Shown: positions 1 to 12,896 of the stretch, in pieces | How positions within the stretch are numbered: position 1 is the first letter of the stretch | How the letters are laid out: each line of letters begins with the position of its first letter | DNA from: Membranipora membranacea | Taxonomy: Eukaryota; Bryozoa; Gymnolaemata; Cheilostomatida; Membraniporidae | Direction: 5' to 3' | NCBI GenBank assembly: GCA_914767715.1 | Contig: OU612068.1 | Location: 10,232,001-10,296,000 of the forward strand | DNA length: 64,000 nt | The notes under the pieces: generated by a model | Database searches by the model: none | Told to the model about the DNA's origin: nothing | The model's input: the letters and a program-made list of their open reading frames with translations, nothing else | Made by a program: the position numbers and the translations under genes

Positions 1-2208
1 AAAGAACCAGCACGTCTAAGGAACACACTAGACCTCACTGCCACCAATATGCCTGACCGAATCAGCCGAGTGAAGGTCATCCCAGGTATTAGCGATCACG
101 CGATTGCCTATGCTGAACTCGCTGTAAAACCACTTAGGAAAACTCAAACACCAAGACAGATCTATCTATACAACAAAGCTGATTGGGATGGCATGAGGAA
201 CTTTCTCAAACCTAGACTGGATAGACTAGAGAAAGCTTACATCCCATCTCCAAATGACCTATGGACAGAAATAAGAGATACAATCCAGGAAGCATCAGAA
301 ATGTACATACCAACCCAACTAGCAAAGACCAAGGACTCCTGCCCATGGATGGACAAACAACTGAAGAAGATTATCAAGAAAAGAAACAAGCTGCTACAGC
401 GCTGTAAGAAGACAGGTAACACCATAGTAGAAGAGAGATATCTACTATTCAGGAGAACAGCTGCAGTGCTTATTTAGGAAAAAGCATGCTGCTTATGTAC
501 ATAAACTCTTTACTGACGAACAAGTGACTAAAGATGTGAGATCTAAGAGATTTTGGACCTACACCAAACATAGGCGTTCTAATGCAGTCTCTAGCATTGG
601 AGCGCTGAGAGATGGTAAAAATCTGGTCACATCATCACATGAGAAAGCTGACATCCTGAATGATCAATTCGTGTCAGTATTTTCTAATCCCGGAGACAAA
701 AATCCGCTGAGCCCTTGTTATACAGACATGAAAAACATCACCATTTCCAAAGGAGGTGTCACAAAGCAACTGAAGATTCTCGATCCATATAAAGCTGCCG
801 GACCGGACAACATCTCACCAAGAGTCCTCAAAGAGAATGCTGAAGTGCTTGCATCCCCACTTGCCACACTCTTCCAACTATCACTAGACAAGGCTGAAGT
901 ACCTTCAGACTGGAAAAGGCCATCATCTGCCCAGTGTTCAAGAAGGGACACAGACATCAACCATCCAACTATAGACCCATCAGCCTTACATGTGTGACTA
1001 GTAAGGTTCTAGAACATATAGTCACTAGTCATTTGATGAACTACGCTGAGGAAAACCACCTACTGTTCCGTAACCAACATGGCTTCCGAAAAAACCGAGG
1101 CTGTGACAAACAGCTGGTCGAGTTCGTCGCCGATATCTCAAGCAACTTGGATCAAGGAATACAAACCGAGGCTTGTGTGATGGATTTCTCGAAAGCGTTC
1201 GATAAAGTCAACCATCAGAAACTCATCACCAAGTTGGAGAATAAAGGAGTCTGCTACCAAATTTGCTCTTGGGTGGAGGAATTCTTATCTAACAGATCCC
1301 AACAGGTTGCTGTGGAGGGCTCCTTATCATCAACTGCAGCTGTGACATCAGGAGTGCCGCAGAGAAGCGTCGTAGGGCCCACCCTCTTCCTCTTCTACAT
1401 TGATGACCTCCCCCAAGGACTGTATTCTACAGTAAGACCCTTTGCTGATGACACAATCCTCTATAACACCGAAAACAACAGCGATAAACTCCAGGCCGAC
1501 CTCAAGACCCTGGAGGGATGGGAGAAAACCTGGGATATGGAATTCCACCCTGCCAAGTGCCAACACATATCATTCACCAGGAAAACTAAACCACCACAAC
1601 ATTCTCTTAGCCTGCATGACATGAAAATACCGAGGACTGACGAAGTCAAGTAACTTGGAGTAACCATGGATTCAAAATTGCGCTGGAACAAACACATACC
1701 CAACATCGCTACCAAGGCAATCAACACACTAGGATTCATCAGAAGAAATGTGACCACCACCAACGAAGAAGTCAAATCGCTGGCATACAAACAACTGGTC
1801 AGGCCAGTGCTTGAGTATGCTTGCTGCTCCTGGGACTCACTAACATCAACCCAGGAAACTTCCCTAGAATCTGTACAAAGGAGAGCGGCAAGGTTTGTGT
1901 GCGGTATCAGAAGGAGTGATAGGGAGACAAGTGTCACCGGATTAGTACACAGTCTTGGATGGGAGCAGCTAGGAGAGAGACGCAAGGAAAGAAGGCTGAA
2001 ACTATTTTGGGAGATGCACTACGCAGACTCTGATACCATCACCAAACATATCCAACCTGCGACACACCATCTTTCTCGCAGACATGGTCATCAGTACCTG
2101 ATCCCCCATGTCAAAACTCAACACCATCAGCGGTCCTTCTTTATGAAGACTGCAAAGGATTGGGATGCCCTCCCCCCTTCCAGCTCCCTACTTGCATGCC
2201 CTGGATAG
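1..2208 (+). pseudogene. Decayed non-LTR retrotransposon (CR1/L2/Jockey type), 5' part cut by window edge
   Basis: The 3' part of a LINE polyprotein, seen in several frames. The frame open from base 1 ends the endonuclease domain: it holds the Ser-Asp-His motif (91-99) that closes APE-type endonucleases. Frames from 524 and 934 carry the reverse transcriptase: a DFSKAFDKVNH block near 1180-1212, a GVPQ block near 1349 and the catalytic FADDT at 1441-1455. The frame from 1666 holds the C-terminal region with an RPVLEYA block and VQRRAARFV, typical of CR1/Jockey-like elements. Damage: a stop at 475-477, frame changes at about 477-524 and 934-997, a Tyr codon turned to TAA at 1651-1653 inside the usual YLGV motif, and Arg for the usual Gly after GVPQ. 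It cannot make an active protein. The exact clade is uncertain. Confidence 0.93.
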
Positions 2209-2893
2209 CATCCCGCTTCCTGTTGGTGACACACTGTTGATGACCTGGAACGAATACGGACTTACGAGAAACACATTGCTAGATTCATCAACCCTGATGT
2301 AGCAATTACCTCACCTGAGGTAAGAACTGAGGTAAGAGCCTTATCTCAGATGAGGCTGATATGGTACTCATGCCTCTGCCTCATGCCATGACTCTGATTG
2401 AGCAGGCAATTTATTTGCCTCCATTTAGTTTTACAAAATATTATAATATTATTATTTGTCAAAGAGTACTAGCTCCTTGCTGCGACATGTGTCACCTTAT
2501 TGTTTGACTTGATGAGTGATAAGCCCAGTGAAAATTTGACAAATATGCCTGAGAACAATTAGTTTAACATTATAAGATAAATAGTGATAGGTATGGGCCC
2601 CACAGGCTTTCGTATATGCTTTTACATTGCCAACTTCCAGTATACCAGTTGCCTATGTGCACTGATACAGATGACCTAAAGCCAAGAGATTAATGTGCTG
2701 ACATCATTTGTCTGTACAAGCTATGCTCCGAATTCCAAAGCCTATGAAGCAGTCTTGTGCTGTGCAAGCACTCTGAAACTGAAGTGACCCTGTGGTGCAA
2801 GCACTCAGCAATTTCCCTACTGCATAAGCTGCGAGCACGGTCTGGACCAACAAACCCTAGACAATAAACTTTCATGAAGTTAGCCATTTAGTT
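2209..2893. other. LINE 3' remnant and intergenic sequence
   Basis: The stretch follows the LINE stop codon. About 100 bp still look like the decayed end of the LINE, with short repeats of the word acctgaggtaag near 2305-2335. I could not find a clear poly(A) or simple-repeat tail. The rest is AT-rich and lies directly upstream of the TMEM218 start; it should hold that gene's promoter, but I recognise no motif. Confidence 0.4.
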
Positions 2894-4507
2894 TTGATGA
2901 TGATTTCTACCGTTGTAGCTATGTCGTCAACAAGTCAAAATATAGTGATTGGCCCCGGGCTCATCATCATATCTTCTCTGTGCCTGGGTAGCATAGCTAT
3001 AGCTGTCATCCTGTCACGAGCAGCTGGAGGTGCCAAGTATGTATTCAAATGTGACCTTCTGTGTCACAGATTACAAATTTCAAGTTTGTATTTTTAGGTG
3101 GTGGTATCTGTCCCTTAGTTCTGAGGGGTTAGTTACTTATTGAATTATCGATCAAATCGTCCTCTTGACTCGCTCACACACTCTGCTAAATAGGCTAATT
3201 TTAAACTCTGTTTGTTCACCAGGGTGGTCTATCAATTAAACTGAGTGCTGCATATTCAACCAAATTGCCGCTATCACTTGGCTAAAACCCCTTGCTCTTT
3301 TGGTGTTTCAATTAGACAGGTTCGTTCCCAAGTCAACCAATCAGAATTTATTTAATTCTATCAACGAGTGTGTGCTTCAGTAAAGAGACCCTTGGCAGGT
3401 CTTGCTCACCCCACTAGGAGTGATCAGATAGTGATTTTGGCAGGCTTTAATTGAAAGACCACATTGCAATCCGAATTCAAACTCATTTGAAATGTAACAG
3501 AACATGCTTTCAGTCAGAAAGCCTATATGTACCAGAAAAGCCACATGAAAAAACACATGGAGCCATTGACTCTTACACCAACACTCGATTGCAAAGGAAT
3601 TTTGTTTTTCTCTTGTTTTTACCTCGACAACAGAATAGGAAGAACAAGTAAATTTTCAGTCTAAAATGTAGGCCTTTACTGTTTCACATTGACCTCTGTT
3701 TTCACCTTTAAATCTATTCTGACACTCCAATTTTAGCTTCTACCCTGTCACAAAACATCAAGCCCAGACCAGGCGGGAGAATAAGTCCTAGCCTAAGGAC
3801 AAAATTTCTGAGCTCATCAATATTACGCAACTAAATTGATCCTTCTGATTGAGTCCTCTCACACTGTTTTCACCTCCGCTTGATAAAAAATTAAATCACA
3901 GCTTTTTTTATGCTGCAAACACCTAATTTTATTTTTTGATTACTTCTAGGCTGGCTGGTGTGGGTATTGTGCCTGTTGCAGTGATTATAAGTCTTATATT
4001 GTGGTTCTCGCCGCAAGAAACACTAGAAGGGGAAGAGGAGATAGACGTGACGGTGAGTTTATCATAGTGGTGAAATATGACTTAATTTTTGTTACTACTT
4101 CATGGTCAACCTTATTGGTCAGCAGCTACTGCTGTAGAGCTACTTGTATGTGCTTTAGTTGTCCTATGACCTTGACTTATCTGATATCGATGTTTTTTTA
4201 TTTTAATTTAGTTGATGCATAGTAATGTTCCTGGAAATGTTATGGAATGTGGGAAATAAGGTAGAAATAGAGTTCATTGAATATAATCAGCCACCTGACC
4301 CAAACCTCTGCCCCAGGGAGTTTCTTTTTGTTTCATGGTCATCTGGATGCTAAAATTATTTTGTAGAAATACGATGATAGCTACTACCCGAGGACGATAG
4401 TTTTAGCTGTGATGACTATAGGATTTCTGGCCTCTCTTCTTCTCTATGGAATGTTTGAGGTTTTGGAGCCAATATATGCCAAGCCACTCAAAAAAGCTAC
4501 TTACTGA
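2894..4507 (+). CDS. TMEM218: TMEM218 homologue (ciliary transition-zone membrane protein)
   Basis: Three exons, 2894-3036, 3950-4052 and 4367-4507, all with GT-AG introns, join in frame to a 128-residue protein; the vertebrate protein is of similar size. Three hydrophobic segments are seen: one near the N terminus, one at the start of exon 2 and one in exon 3. Two blocks match what I know of vertebrate TMEM218: a LSRAxGxA-like motif after the first helix (here ILSRAAGGAK) and a C-terminal LEPIYAKPL. An acidic stretch (EGEEEIDV) lies between helices 2 and 3, as in the family. TMEM218 acts at the ciliary transition zone with the MKS/TMEM67 module and is mutated in Joubert/Meckel-type ciliopathies. 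The start is the first Met; a second Met follows at once, so it could begin one or two codons later. Intron 1 is 0.9 kb. Confidence 0.9.
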
Positions 4508-5204
4508 CAGATATTTCTTAGTTACTATGTTTGTTGCCCAAATTTGTGACTGGGTGTCCATGTTGGAATAGTCCAGATAGTTCTCCGGCCATTGAAAATG
4601 TTCAGCTCATTCTGTACATAGGTGTACTCTGAAGGCAAACCCTGACTTTTCTTTTTGCCATATTGCGGGTATGAATAGTATCTGTAGATAGATAAACAAA
4701 ACTTAGATAATTTAGGCCACCAGTCTTTAATATTCTAGCTGTTTTCTATTTGGGTTTTTATTGTGATTTTCCATTAAAAGGATTTAAATCGGCTTTAAAA
4801 AGAATGACTTAATCTAGCTGTATATTTCGATTGTCCAGAAGGAATCAAGGTTAATGACTAAGCTATCAAGGAGGCTATTACATATTAAGTCTTTGTCCTG
4901 AATGCGGAGAGTTATCTCCTCTAGAGTACAGGTGCTTGGACCCATGTTACTCAAACCGCGCCCTTTACATTATGTTATATTATTGCTGTGTAAATATTGA
5001 GCGTTAATGATTGGTTTGAAGGTCACCCATTCTCCAGGACCACTCTCCTGGGCGTATCAAAATGTGGTTATCAGTAGTTCTACTCTTCTGATAATAACTG
5101 ACCTTAGGAGGGTATGTGAAAAGCCATAAGGCCTTCTCGATACCCTGCTTATATCATAGTGATTGTTACCCATAACATCATTATGCAACTCCCCATCGAC
5201 AAAG
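4508..5204. other. Intergenic region between TMEM218 and chitinase
   Basis: It holds the TMEM218 3' end (an ATTAAA-like poly(A) word near 4775) and the presumed chitinase promoter. No coding potential or TATA box stands out. Confidence 0.4.
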
Positions 5205-8200
5205 ATGGCTTGGTCTGCTATGATGTTCTCCGCTTTATTCCTCGTATTTTTCCAGGTATGTGTCTTTTAAATTTATCACACATTGCTCCTTTATGTATAG
5301 TATATGACACTATGTGGTAGATAAGCGGATGCTCAGTGCGGGCGTTAATTTTGTTTCACATCAAGTTAGTGTCATGCCAGATAATATTTGATCTACTCTG
5401 CAAATTTGTGTATCAGATTAGTGTTACTGAACATTGATCGATAATATGAAATCTTTCGTTTTTCTGGTTTTCAAGTTTTCTCATTCCCTTACTAGTAAAT
5501 TAGGTAGGTGGGCTGCAAAACAACATGTTATGCATACAACTATAGGTAACGCCAAATGCAAAATAATTAATGTAAATAGGAGTATATCACAGTGAAGAAT
5601 GGCAGCCCTGGGCGTGTTCTGGTATGATTTCATTTGTCACATATATTTTGCAGGTGGTCAGTGGGTACCATATGGTATGTTACTATGAGAACTGGTCACA
5701 GTATTATCAAGGAGCCAGTAAGATGATGCCTTCTGATATCCCTACCAACCTCTGTACTCACATCAACTACGCCTTCGCCAAAGTGTCCGAGAGTACATTC
5801 CAGCTGGAGAAGATTGAGTGGAACGATTACAGTAAGTTATGTGTGCTACTCATTGACATGGAATATTGTATAGGCTTTATATGGAATATTATATATAAGG
5901 AATATTATGTATATGGAATATTATGTGTATGTGGAATATTATATGAATGTGGAATATTATATATACCTCTATGGTGCTACTTGTTCGCCTGTCTGTGTTT
6001 GAAGCTTGAAGTTTGTTTATTGCCTAATTTCTAATATCCATCCTGAAATAGGTTGATAGGTTGCTCACTGTCTGCGTTTTAAGGTTGTTTATTGTCTAAC
6101 TTATAATATCCATCCTGTAGTAAAAGGTTGATAGGTTGTTCGCTGTCTGTGTCTTCTTGCCATTTGACATGCATCAACTGTTAGAATATTTTGTTGTTTT
6201 AAGCTTACTCATTTTTAGGATGTCCACTTTATCACTTATCATGGTCAACTCAGTGGGTAAACTTTTTGACTAGCTTGACAAGACTGGCAATTGGTTTGAA
6301 GGTTTTTGCAATATTATCAACAGCACAATTCTATGAAAAATCTGCGGGTAAATGTTTCTAGTAGGCAGGCTATTAGGTTTATCAAATACTTGACAGTTAT
6401 TAATTTTACCAAATTAATTATTTTGTAGCTTTGTACAAACAGACAACAGAGTTGAAGCGAGCTAATCCTAGCCTAAAGGTGATGTTGGCTGTCGGAGGCT
6501 GGAATCGAGCAGGCAAGGGATTCGTACCCATGGTAAGTCTCATCAAACATCGGGGGTATAAATGAGAATCTAATCAACAAAGAAATTAAAGAACGTAACT
6601 TGGAACCAAGTTTAATAAACAAATTTAAGACATGTAGACTAGTTCTCAGAATAAACAAACAATGAATCAATGAAAGCGGGCCTTTGAGATAAGGGTACAA
6701 TCATGAAATTGTGACACACAAGGAATTACAAAACAAACAAACCTCCTAGAATCACCAATTCAACTCAAATAATATAACACTGGAACCACATAATCATGAA
6801 CTTAGGAACAGAAAGTGATGTGACGCAAAACAATTTTCCCATACCAATACAATGGTATTATACTTGAATATTGTCCAATCAGGGTCCCGTTCACCAGTTT
6901 ATGATTATCTTGTTTTGGTGTTTTACTTTGGTTTTGCTCATTTCATATTTCCTTGTATCAAAATATCATTATACTATTTGTAGTTGTTGCATGCTAACTC
7001 TGATAGACAGATAATAAATAAAATAAATATTGAATTGATGAGTTGTCCTACTCTTGAAATATGCGCATGATTTTATTACAGCTCATAATTATGTGAGGTA
7101 AATTGTGGTAAAATAAAGAATTTTGTCAACTCTTCTTTACCCAAGGAAAGGTTAGAAAAGTCTTGTTGACATTTATATATGTACCACAAAGGTATGACTA
7201 CAGCACCTTAAATATAATACTATGAATGATAATAATAATTATAATATTTTTAATTATAATTAAAAAGTTATAAAAGAAAATAATTACCTTTTTTATAATA
7301 AAGCCCCCAAAAAAAAGTAAAAAATAATACATGTATGCAACACCAGTCATTTGGCTGATTTTTTACATTCATTACCACTTTTTCTGTACAATTGTAAATT
7401 TGTGCTCTAAAATAAAGATTATATATGACAACAGCGCTGTTGTTTGCCGTTGCTTACAGGTAGCTACTGCTGACAGAAGAGCTAAGTTTGTAAGAAGCAC
7501 TGTTAAGTTTCTGAGAGATCATGGCTTTGATGGGATAGATCTAGATTGGGAGTATCCCGGATCTCGAGGCAGCTCCACACAAGACAGACAGAAGTTTTCT
7601 CTCCTTTGCAAAGTAAGATTAGACAAAAGTTTGACTCCTTGTTCTCTACAACAAAGTGAATGTAGCAAATCTTGAGTGGTTGTTCAAAAGCAATCAGATT
7701 TTTCCGTATTGGCATCGCCTTATCTGTTCATTTTGTAAAGTAAGATACAACTTCAGGGTAAAGGATAAAAGTTGCGTGGCCTTCTCCAGTTAAGTGGCAG
7801 CTGAAAGATATACTCCTTACCATTGCTGCTCGATATAAGTGTAACTACTGCCCGCCTGCAATCTTGTGTTGTCACTTTCTTATATGGTAACAAATTTCTA
7901 AATTTCACAAGCATTCTTTGCCAGAAATGGAGTATAATGTTACAATTTTATACCATCACTGTGAAGCAAATCTTCAGATTAAAAAATAACAATTAGTTTG
8001 ACTCATATTGGCATCAGGGAGGGCAGATGGGTGGGTGTCCGACCTTCCCTGTTTGCATGGCCTGAAAGTAGAACAGTAGCTTTTATCTCTTCATATTCTA
8101 TTCTTTCTCAATTATAGGAGCTAAGGGCAGCATTCCAAGCGGAAGCGAGTAGGTTCGGTGCTGAGAGATTACTACTTACTGCTGCTGTCCCAGCTGGTCA

Positions 8201-10995
8201 AGATAAGATAGATAGAGGCTATGACGTTCCTCAGCTCGCACAGTGAGTAGCTTTTATTTACGATCACGGGGAAATTTTACAATTTGTGATAATATGTATT
8301 ATGTATGCTTGTCAATTTTAGGTTGTAAATGTCCATTAGTTGGGTAGGGTAAGTACCTGATTTATCCTGACAATATCGATGGCAGATAAAAAAGTAAATT
8401 TTTTCACTGCAGTCCTAGATGTATCAGCGGAGTTGTCCTCACTTGAGTTAACAGTTTTTATTATGATTATTTGTGGTGCTATTGTTGTAATGTGGTTATT
8501 GTCTCCGAGTAGCCAGTAAAAGTGGGTCATTCTAATTGAAACTATTCACAGAACTTTTTTCCACTGAATGAATCAAACAAATCTTGCTCATCAAATAAAT
8601 ATAGGTGGCAAGCCTATCCATAAACTCATGTCTTCACAGTAATAACTTTGGAGTAATATTGACCTGCAATCGATTCGATTTGTTGTTGTCTGTAACCTGC
8701 AAAAAATCAAACTGAAATCTACACTTAGCCAATACAAGGTAAATGCCCTGTTTGTTTTGGTCCCGCGTATGAATAAGGAAAGTGGGCTTGTCTTACCAGG
8801 CATTATAGTAATATAAATTTTCTCCAATAAATCACAGATCCCTGGACTTTATCAATCTGATGACATATGACTTCCATGGAGGATGGGAAAAGGTCACAGG
8901 TCACCACTCAGCTTTGTATCCAATCACAAGTGTTTATTCAACAGTAAGTTTTCTTTCATGATTTCTTACAGTGTAAATCTCCCTATTCGCCTAACTAGAC
9001 TAAAGAGTAGAATTCCTAGCCAATGTGTTGGCTCTGATTGGCTGGGTGGAGTGAATCCAACCAGAGCCAACACATTGGCTATAGATTATCAATTATTAAA
9101 ATTTAAATTGTGGTGATACTTATGTGGAACTCATGCAAAGTGCTTTTTCTTCATGGATTTATTCTCATCAAGGTATGTTTTGCCTTTCAGAGTTTTTCAG
9201 CTCAGTATTGGAACAAGAAGGGAATGCCAAAAGACAAGATCGTTATTGGCATGCCTCTGTATGGTAAAGCATGGAAACTACCCTCTCCAATCCGATGGGG
9301 AGCTAAAGCTCCAGGTCCAGGAATGTATGCCGCAGGAATAGATGCGGTAGGTTGATTTTTACTCGTGGTTTAATAAGCCTATTTTAAGCAAAGATGTATA
9401 AGATAGTAACCTTGGGATGAGAGAAAATGTTAACAGAGTGATAGCCCAACCATGTGTATTTATTCTATTTTTATTCTTGAGAAGAATAAGGACTTGCACC
9501 ATTGACTCAAACATTGTGTCATATTTTTTATTGCTCTCATTCTTATACAAATGAAGCTGGCCATTTCCATGGTCATTGTAAAAATTATGATTGAGACATC
9601 CTGCCGTGCCTTCTGCCTAGCTGACTCTTCTCTTTGGACCAGGTAGCACCCTTTATGCATATGTTTATGTGAATTCCATTTTATCTTGGCAGCCAGTCAA
9701 CTATCGTCAGATCTGTGCGGACAAGGCCGCCACAGCAGCTTCTGTGTTTGACCCAGTGGCACAGCAGGCTTACACGGTCAAAGATCAGACAACCTGGATT
9801 ACTTATGATGACAAACAGACTTTCAGTAACAAGGTAAAGCTTCTATTAGTAAACAAATAGCTCATATGGGAGGGGCAGCAACAACCTTGTCTCTTAATTT
9901 CATTCCTGTTTGCATTTTGTATACAATTTTGAATGCATGTGCACGAGCTATGTTGGAAAAGATCTACCTGCTAAGTGAGATCTTGATTTAGCCATCGCAA
10001 CACGGACCCAACCAACAAGCCGTCTTTGTTTGTTCAAACAGTGCAATGTGATGCTGTAAGTTATGAGCTGTATTATGGTTTCATTCGTATTTTGTAGTGC
10101 AAGTTTATCCAAAACAATGGATATGGAGGTGGGATGGTATGGGCTCTGAGTAATGATGACCACAACGGAAAATCCTGCGGAGAAGGAAGTTATCCCCTAT
10201 TGAAAACAATAGCCAACTGTCTTATGAATGGAAACAGTGGTGGAAACCAAAAGGCTCCTGCCGCCACCATGGCTCCTACCCCTAAGCCAACACCAAGGCC
10301 AACTAGAGCGAGGACAACTCCAGTAAAGGTGGTAGACTGGGTGAGAGAGAAGGTAACTCGATGGCAGCCAGTAACACAGGAGAGAACAACTCGAAGGCCC
10401 GTCCCTTCAAATAATAAATGCGTCTATGGTAAGAACTGTAAAATTATCCATCATATTGTGATGTAATTATGTCAGTTTTACACAAGCGGGAATAAATACT
10501 ATTTACCGGACACTACGATGCAATGCAAAGCTAAGTATTGCAGAAAATCTAAAAATCTAAATCTAATCTAGAAATCTAATAATTAGATTTCTTTCACGTT
10601 ATGCCTTGCGACAAAAAAATGATAAACACGAAACAAAAAATATCATGAGGGTGACACTAGTGCATGGCTTTCTAATTGATGTAAAGATAATTATGATTCG
10701 GTTTGGTTATGCCTATGATCTAATCCTTGTGGTATGCTATTTTATCAGGAAGCAAAAGTATCTTCTGGTCGTTCATTGTGCAGGTATGTTTTTTATCTTG
10801 TTGATACAAACTTTTGCATTTTTGTACCTTTCAGGTGCTGCGTTCAGTTGCCCATCAGAGGTTGGGTATTTTTCTGATCCATGCGACGACTCCAAGTTCT
10901 ATCATTGTGCCAACTACAGAGGTTACCACAAGGGATGTGCAGCACCTCTGGTTTGGGACAACCAGATGTCACTCTGCAACTGGCGTAAAACTTAA
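5205..10995 (+). CDS. Secreted GH18 chitinase with C-terminal CBM14 chitin-binding domain
   Basis: Ten exons join in frame to 501 residues: 5205-5255, 5654-5831, 6429-6532, 7460-7612, 8118-8242, 8838-8943, 9191-9346, 9693-9833, 10098-10428 and 10835-10995. Exon 1 encodes a hydrophobic signal peptide. The GH18 barrel begins with CYYENWSQY. The substrate-site block AVGGW lies near residue 100. The catalytic DxxDxDxE motif is intact as DGIDLDWE (residues 135-142), with Glu142 the general acid. MTYDFHG and GGGMVWAL follow, as in CHIT1/AMCase. A Pro/Thr/Arg-rich linker (exon 9) leads to a peritrophin-A-like domain in exon 10 that ends in a CNW motif like vertebrate chitinases. The enzyme should hydrolyse chitin outside the cell, in digestion, defence or remodelling. 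The loop between exons 6 and 7 is several residues shorter than usual, so a small exon may be missed. Confidence 0.95.
5860..5965 (+). repeat. AT-rich short tandem repeat in chitinase intron 2
   Basis: About four imperfect copies of a roughly 18-20 bp unit based on the word ggaatattat. It lies just after the exon 2 donor. Confidence 0.6.
5980..6150 (+). repeat. Minisatellite, about 75-bp unit, in chitinase intron 2
   Basis: Two full copies and a third partial copy of a unit that runs from ttgttcactgtctg to aaaggttgatagg. The copies differ by point changes and small indels, so the array is not recent. Confidence 0.6.
9018..9080. repeat. 63-bp hairpin, relic of a foldback/MITE family
   Basis: In the intron between chitinase exons 6 and 7. 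The left arm, agccaatgtgttggctctg, is matched by its complement on the right with a short loop. The same arm sequence is found at the left end of the larger foldback element at 24364-24740, so this looks like a copy with the centre deleted. Confidence 0.65.
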
Positions 10996-12066
10996 CAACG
11001 TAATGTAAAAGCTTTAGCCTGTGGGTCGTCAGGAGTTGCCCTTTCATTGGCACAACTCAGTTTATATTATCAAAATATCATGATGTTGAAAATAATACAG
11101 AGTTAGCCGATATTAATAACTTTTTTTCCATTTTCTTCACACCTACATATGGTTAAGAACCATTTAAAATTTTACATTGAGCTTATACAAAAATTCAAAT
11201 ATTGAGTCCATCCAGTGGAGGTAGAAACCTGGTCGATGTTACACAGATGACAGGCTTGGGCTCAAATGCCCCAGAAAGCAAGAAACCCTTGGTACCATCA
11301 AAGAGTAACAAGGTCGCTGTTACTCTTTGGTACCATCTACCAGGTATTAAGGCTATAATCTGTTAGATCTACTCCAGTGTCGTGATGTTGCTGCTTGGAT
11401 GCTTGCATATAAGACCGGCAACCAAAAGTTAAATTGTTCCTGTTTTGTATTGAAGTATATTTGAAGTGCCAAATTTGTCTGGCAGGTTTGACTGACTTGA
11501 TTTTGAGTAAAGATAATAGCTAATATTATTATCATGATTTAGGTTGCTGTAGTTGTTAACATAACAATAATGGCTTCAGGTCGAAAGCATGAAACGGAAA
11601 GCTTTGAAAGGCTATAGCGTACAGACAAAACACATGTCTTTTTTGTACTTTGGGCTAGTAAAGTATTTAAAACAAACTCAATAGCATTTGTTGACTCAAT
11701 GGGATAACATGAATGTAAAAGAATAGCATCTTTTTTAATATTGTATAGAGTTCACCTGTTACACCATCTAACTTCTTGGTTACACAAATTAACTATTGTA
11801 TAATGTGAATCCAACGTTTATATGAGGTTATTATTTCACCCATACAACAGGGTTTGTGTTAGCGTTTGGGACACTCATTCGGTCTTCATTACTCCAAAAT
11901 TTAGCGTAGCATAAGTTTGTAACTTTGATAGTGTCATAGTTATAGCGTCAGTAGACTCGGAATACAAATTGAGTAAAGCCTCTTAGGCTTAACTGAGCAG
12001 ACTAAACTTCATACAAACTCAGACTGCTTGAAAACTATCTAACTCACACACTTTTATGATTCAATC
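10996..12066. other. Intergenic region downstream of chitinase
   Basis: No coding sequence seen. It contains a hairpin (11290-11337, arms around gagtaaca with ggtaccat on each side). The last 120 bp before 12067 match the sequence before 12897, so the duplicated block includes promoter or 5' leader sequence. Confidence 0.5.
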
Positions 12067-12346
12067 ATGGAGATAGGGTTCCCTTTGAAAAGTGGGATAT
12101 TCGTACATATCACATATTGTTTACCTTACTTACTGCATCTTGTGGCAGTGACCACTCAAAATAGCACCGAAACTACAACTCCAACATCAGAAGTGCCAAT
12201 ATGCAATGGAAATTTATTCTCTACCAGTCTCTGCCAGAACCGATTAGACGTAGTCCCTAACTCATGTCAGGATCCTGTATGGTATGGTGTATGCTGCGGG
12301 ACATGTGAACTTCTTCCATCTTCTTCTACACAAACTTCTAACCAAG
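12067..12346 (+). CDS. Secretory first exon with Cys-rich module, copy 1
   Basis: A 280-bp first exon ending at a consensus GT donor in phase 1. It encodes a hydrophobic signal sequence, a Thr/Ser-rich spacer and about 35 residues with the cysteine pattern C-x9-C-x9-C-x9-CC-x2-C, including QDPxWYGVCC. The pattern resembles PLAC- or ShK-like modules, but I cannot assign a family. It is highly similar to the exon at 12897-13176, with the same length, phase and donor. It may be an alternative first exon for the gene that continues at 14.6 kb, or the surviving start of a separate copy. Between the two copies a tRNA-derived SINE has inserted. Confidence 0.6.
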
Positions 12347-12579
12347 GTAATTATATGTGCCATTTTACCTATGTATCTGCATCGCAAGTTTCTATGCTTA
12401 CCCTTCCTATGTTCCTTCTTTGGGTGTGCGGAAGTGAATTAATGAACTATTGTAAAACTATTGCAAAATGTGAATCCACAGTTTATAAAAGGTTATTATT
12501 TCACTCAATGGCATCATATATACAGGGTTCGTGTTCAGGATACTCATTTGGTCTAAGGTTTAGAGTAGCTTAAGTTAAG

Positions 12580-12770
12580 GGATGGTGAGATGGCGCAATC
12601 GGTTAGCGCGCTTGCTATTCACTGCCAGGCGATTGGTGCCACAGGATTCGTGGGTTCGAGTCCCATTATTTGGGTGAGATTTCTATGTTGATTATTCCAG
12701 CCCACAGCACCCTTGGGTGTACACCTCCTCAGTATAAGTATAATGTACAAGGTAATCACTGTAGACACTT
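12580..12770 (+). mobile_element. tRNA-derived SINE
   Basis: A tRNA-like head with a clear A box (12591-12610, tggcgcaatcggttagcgcg) and B box (12652-12664, gggttcgagtccc), followed by a non-tRNA body. The spacing and lack of a closing acceptor stem argue against a working tRNA gene. It lies between the two duplicated first exons. Confidence 0.7.
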
Positions 12771-12896
12771 TGATGGAGTCATAGCTAAGCGTTAGTAGAC
12801 TAATAATACAGATTGAGGTCAGAATTTTCGCTCAACAGAGTAGTCTAAACTTCATGCAAACTAACCTTCTAACTCGCACACTTTTATGATTCAATC

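Noticed and set aside
12585-12665. tRNA gene
   Set aside because: A and B boxes are present but the arms do not close into a cloverleaf and an unrelated body follows, so SINE is the better call. The same holds at 19562, 38535, 44024 and 51041.
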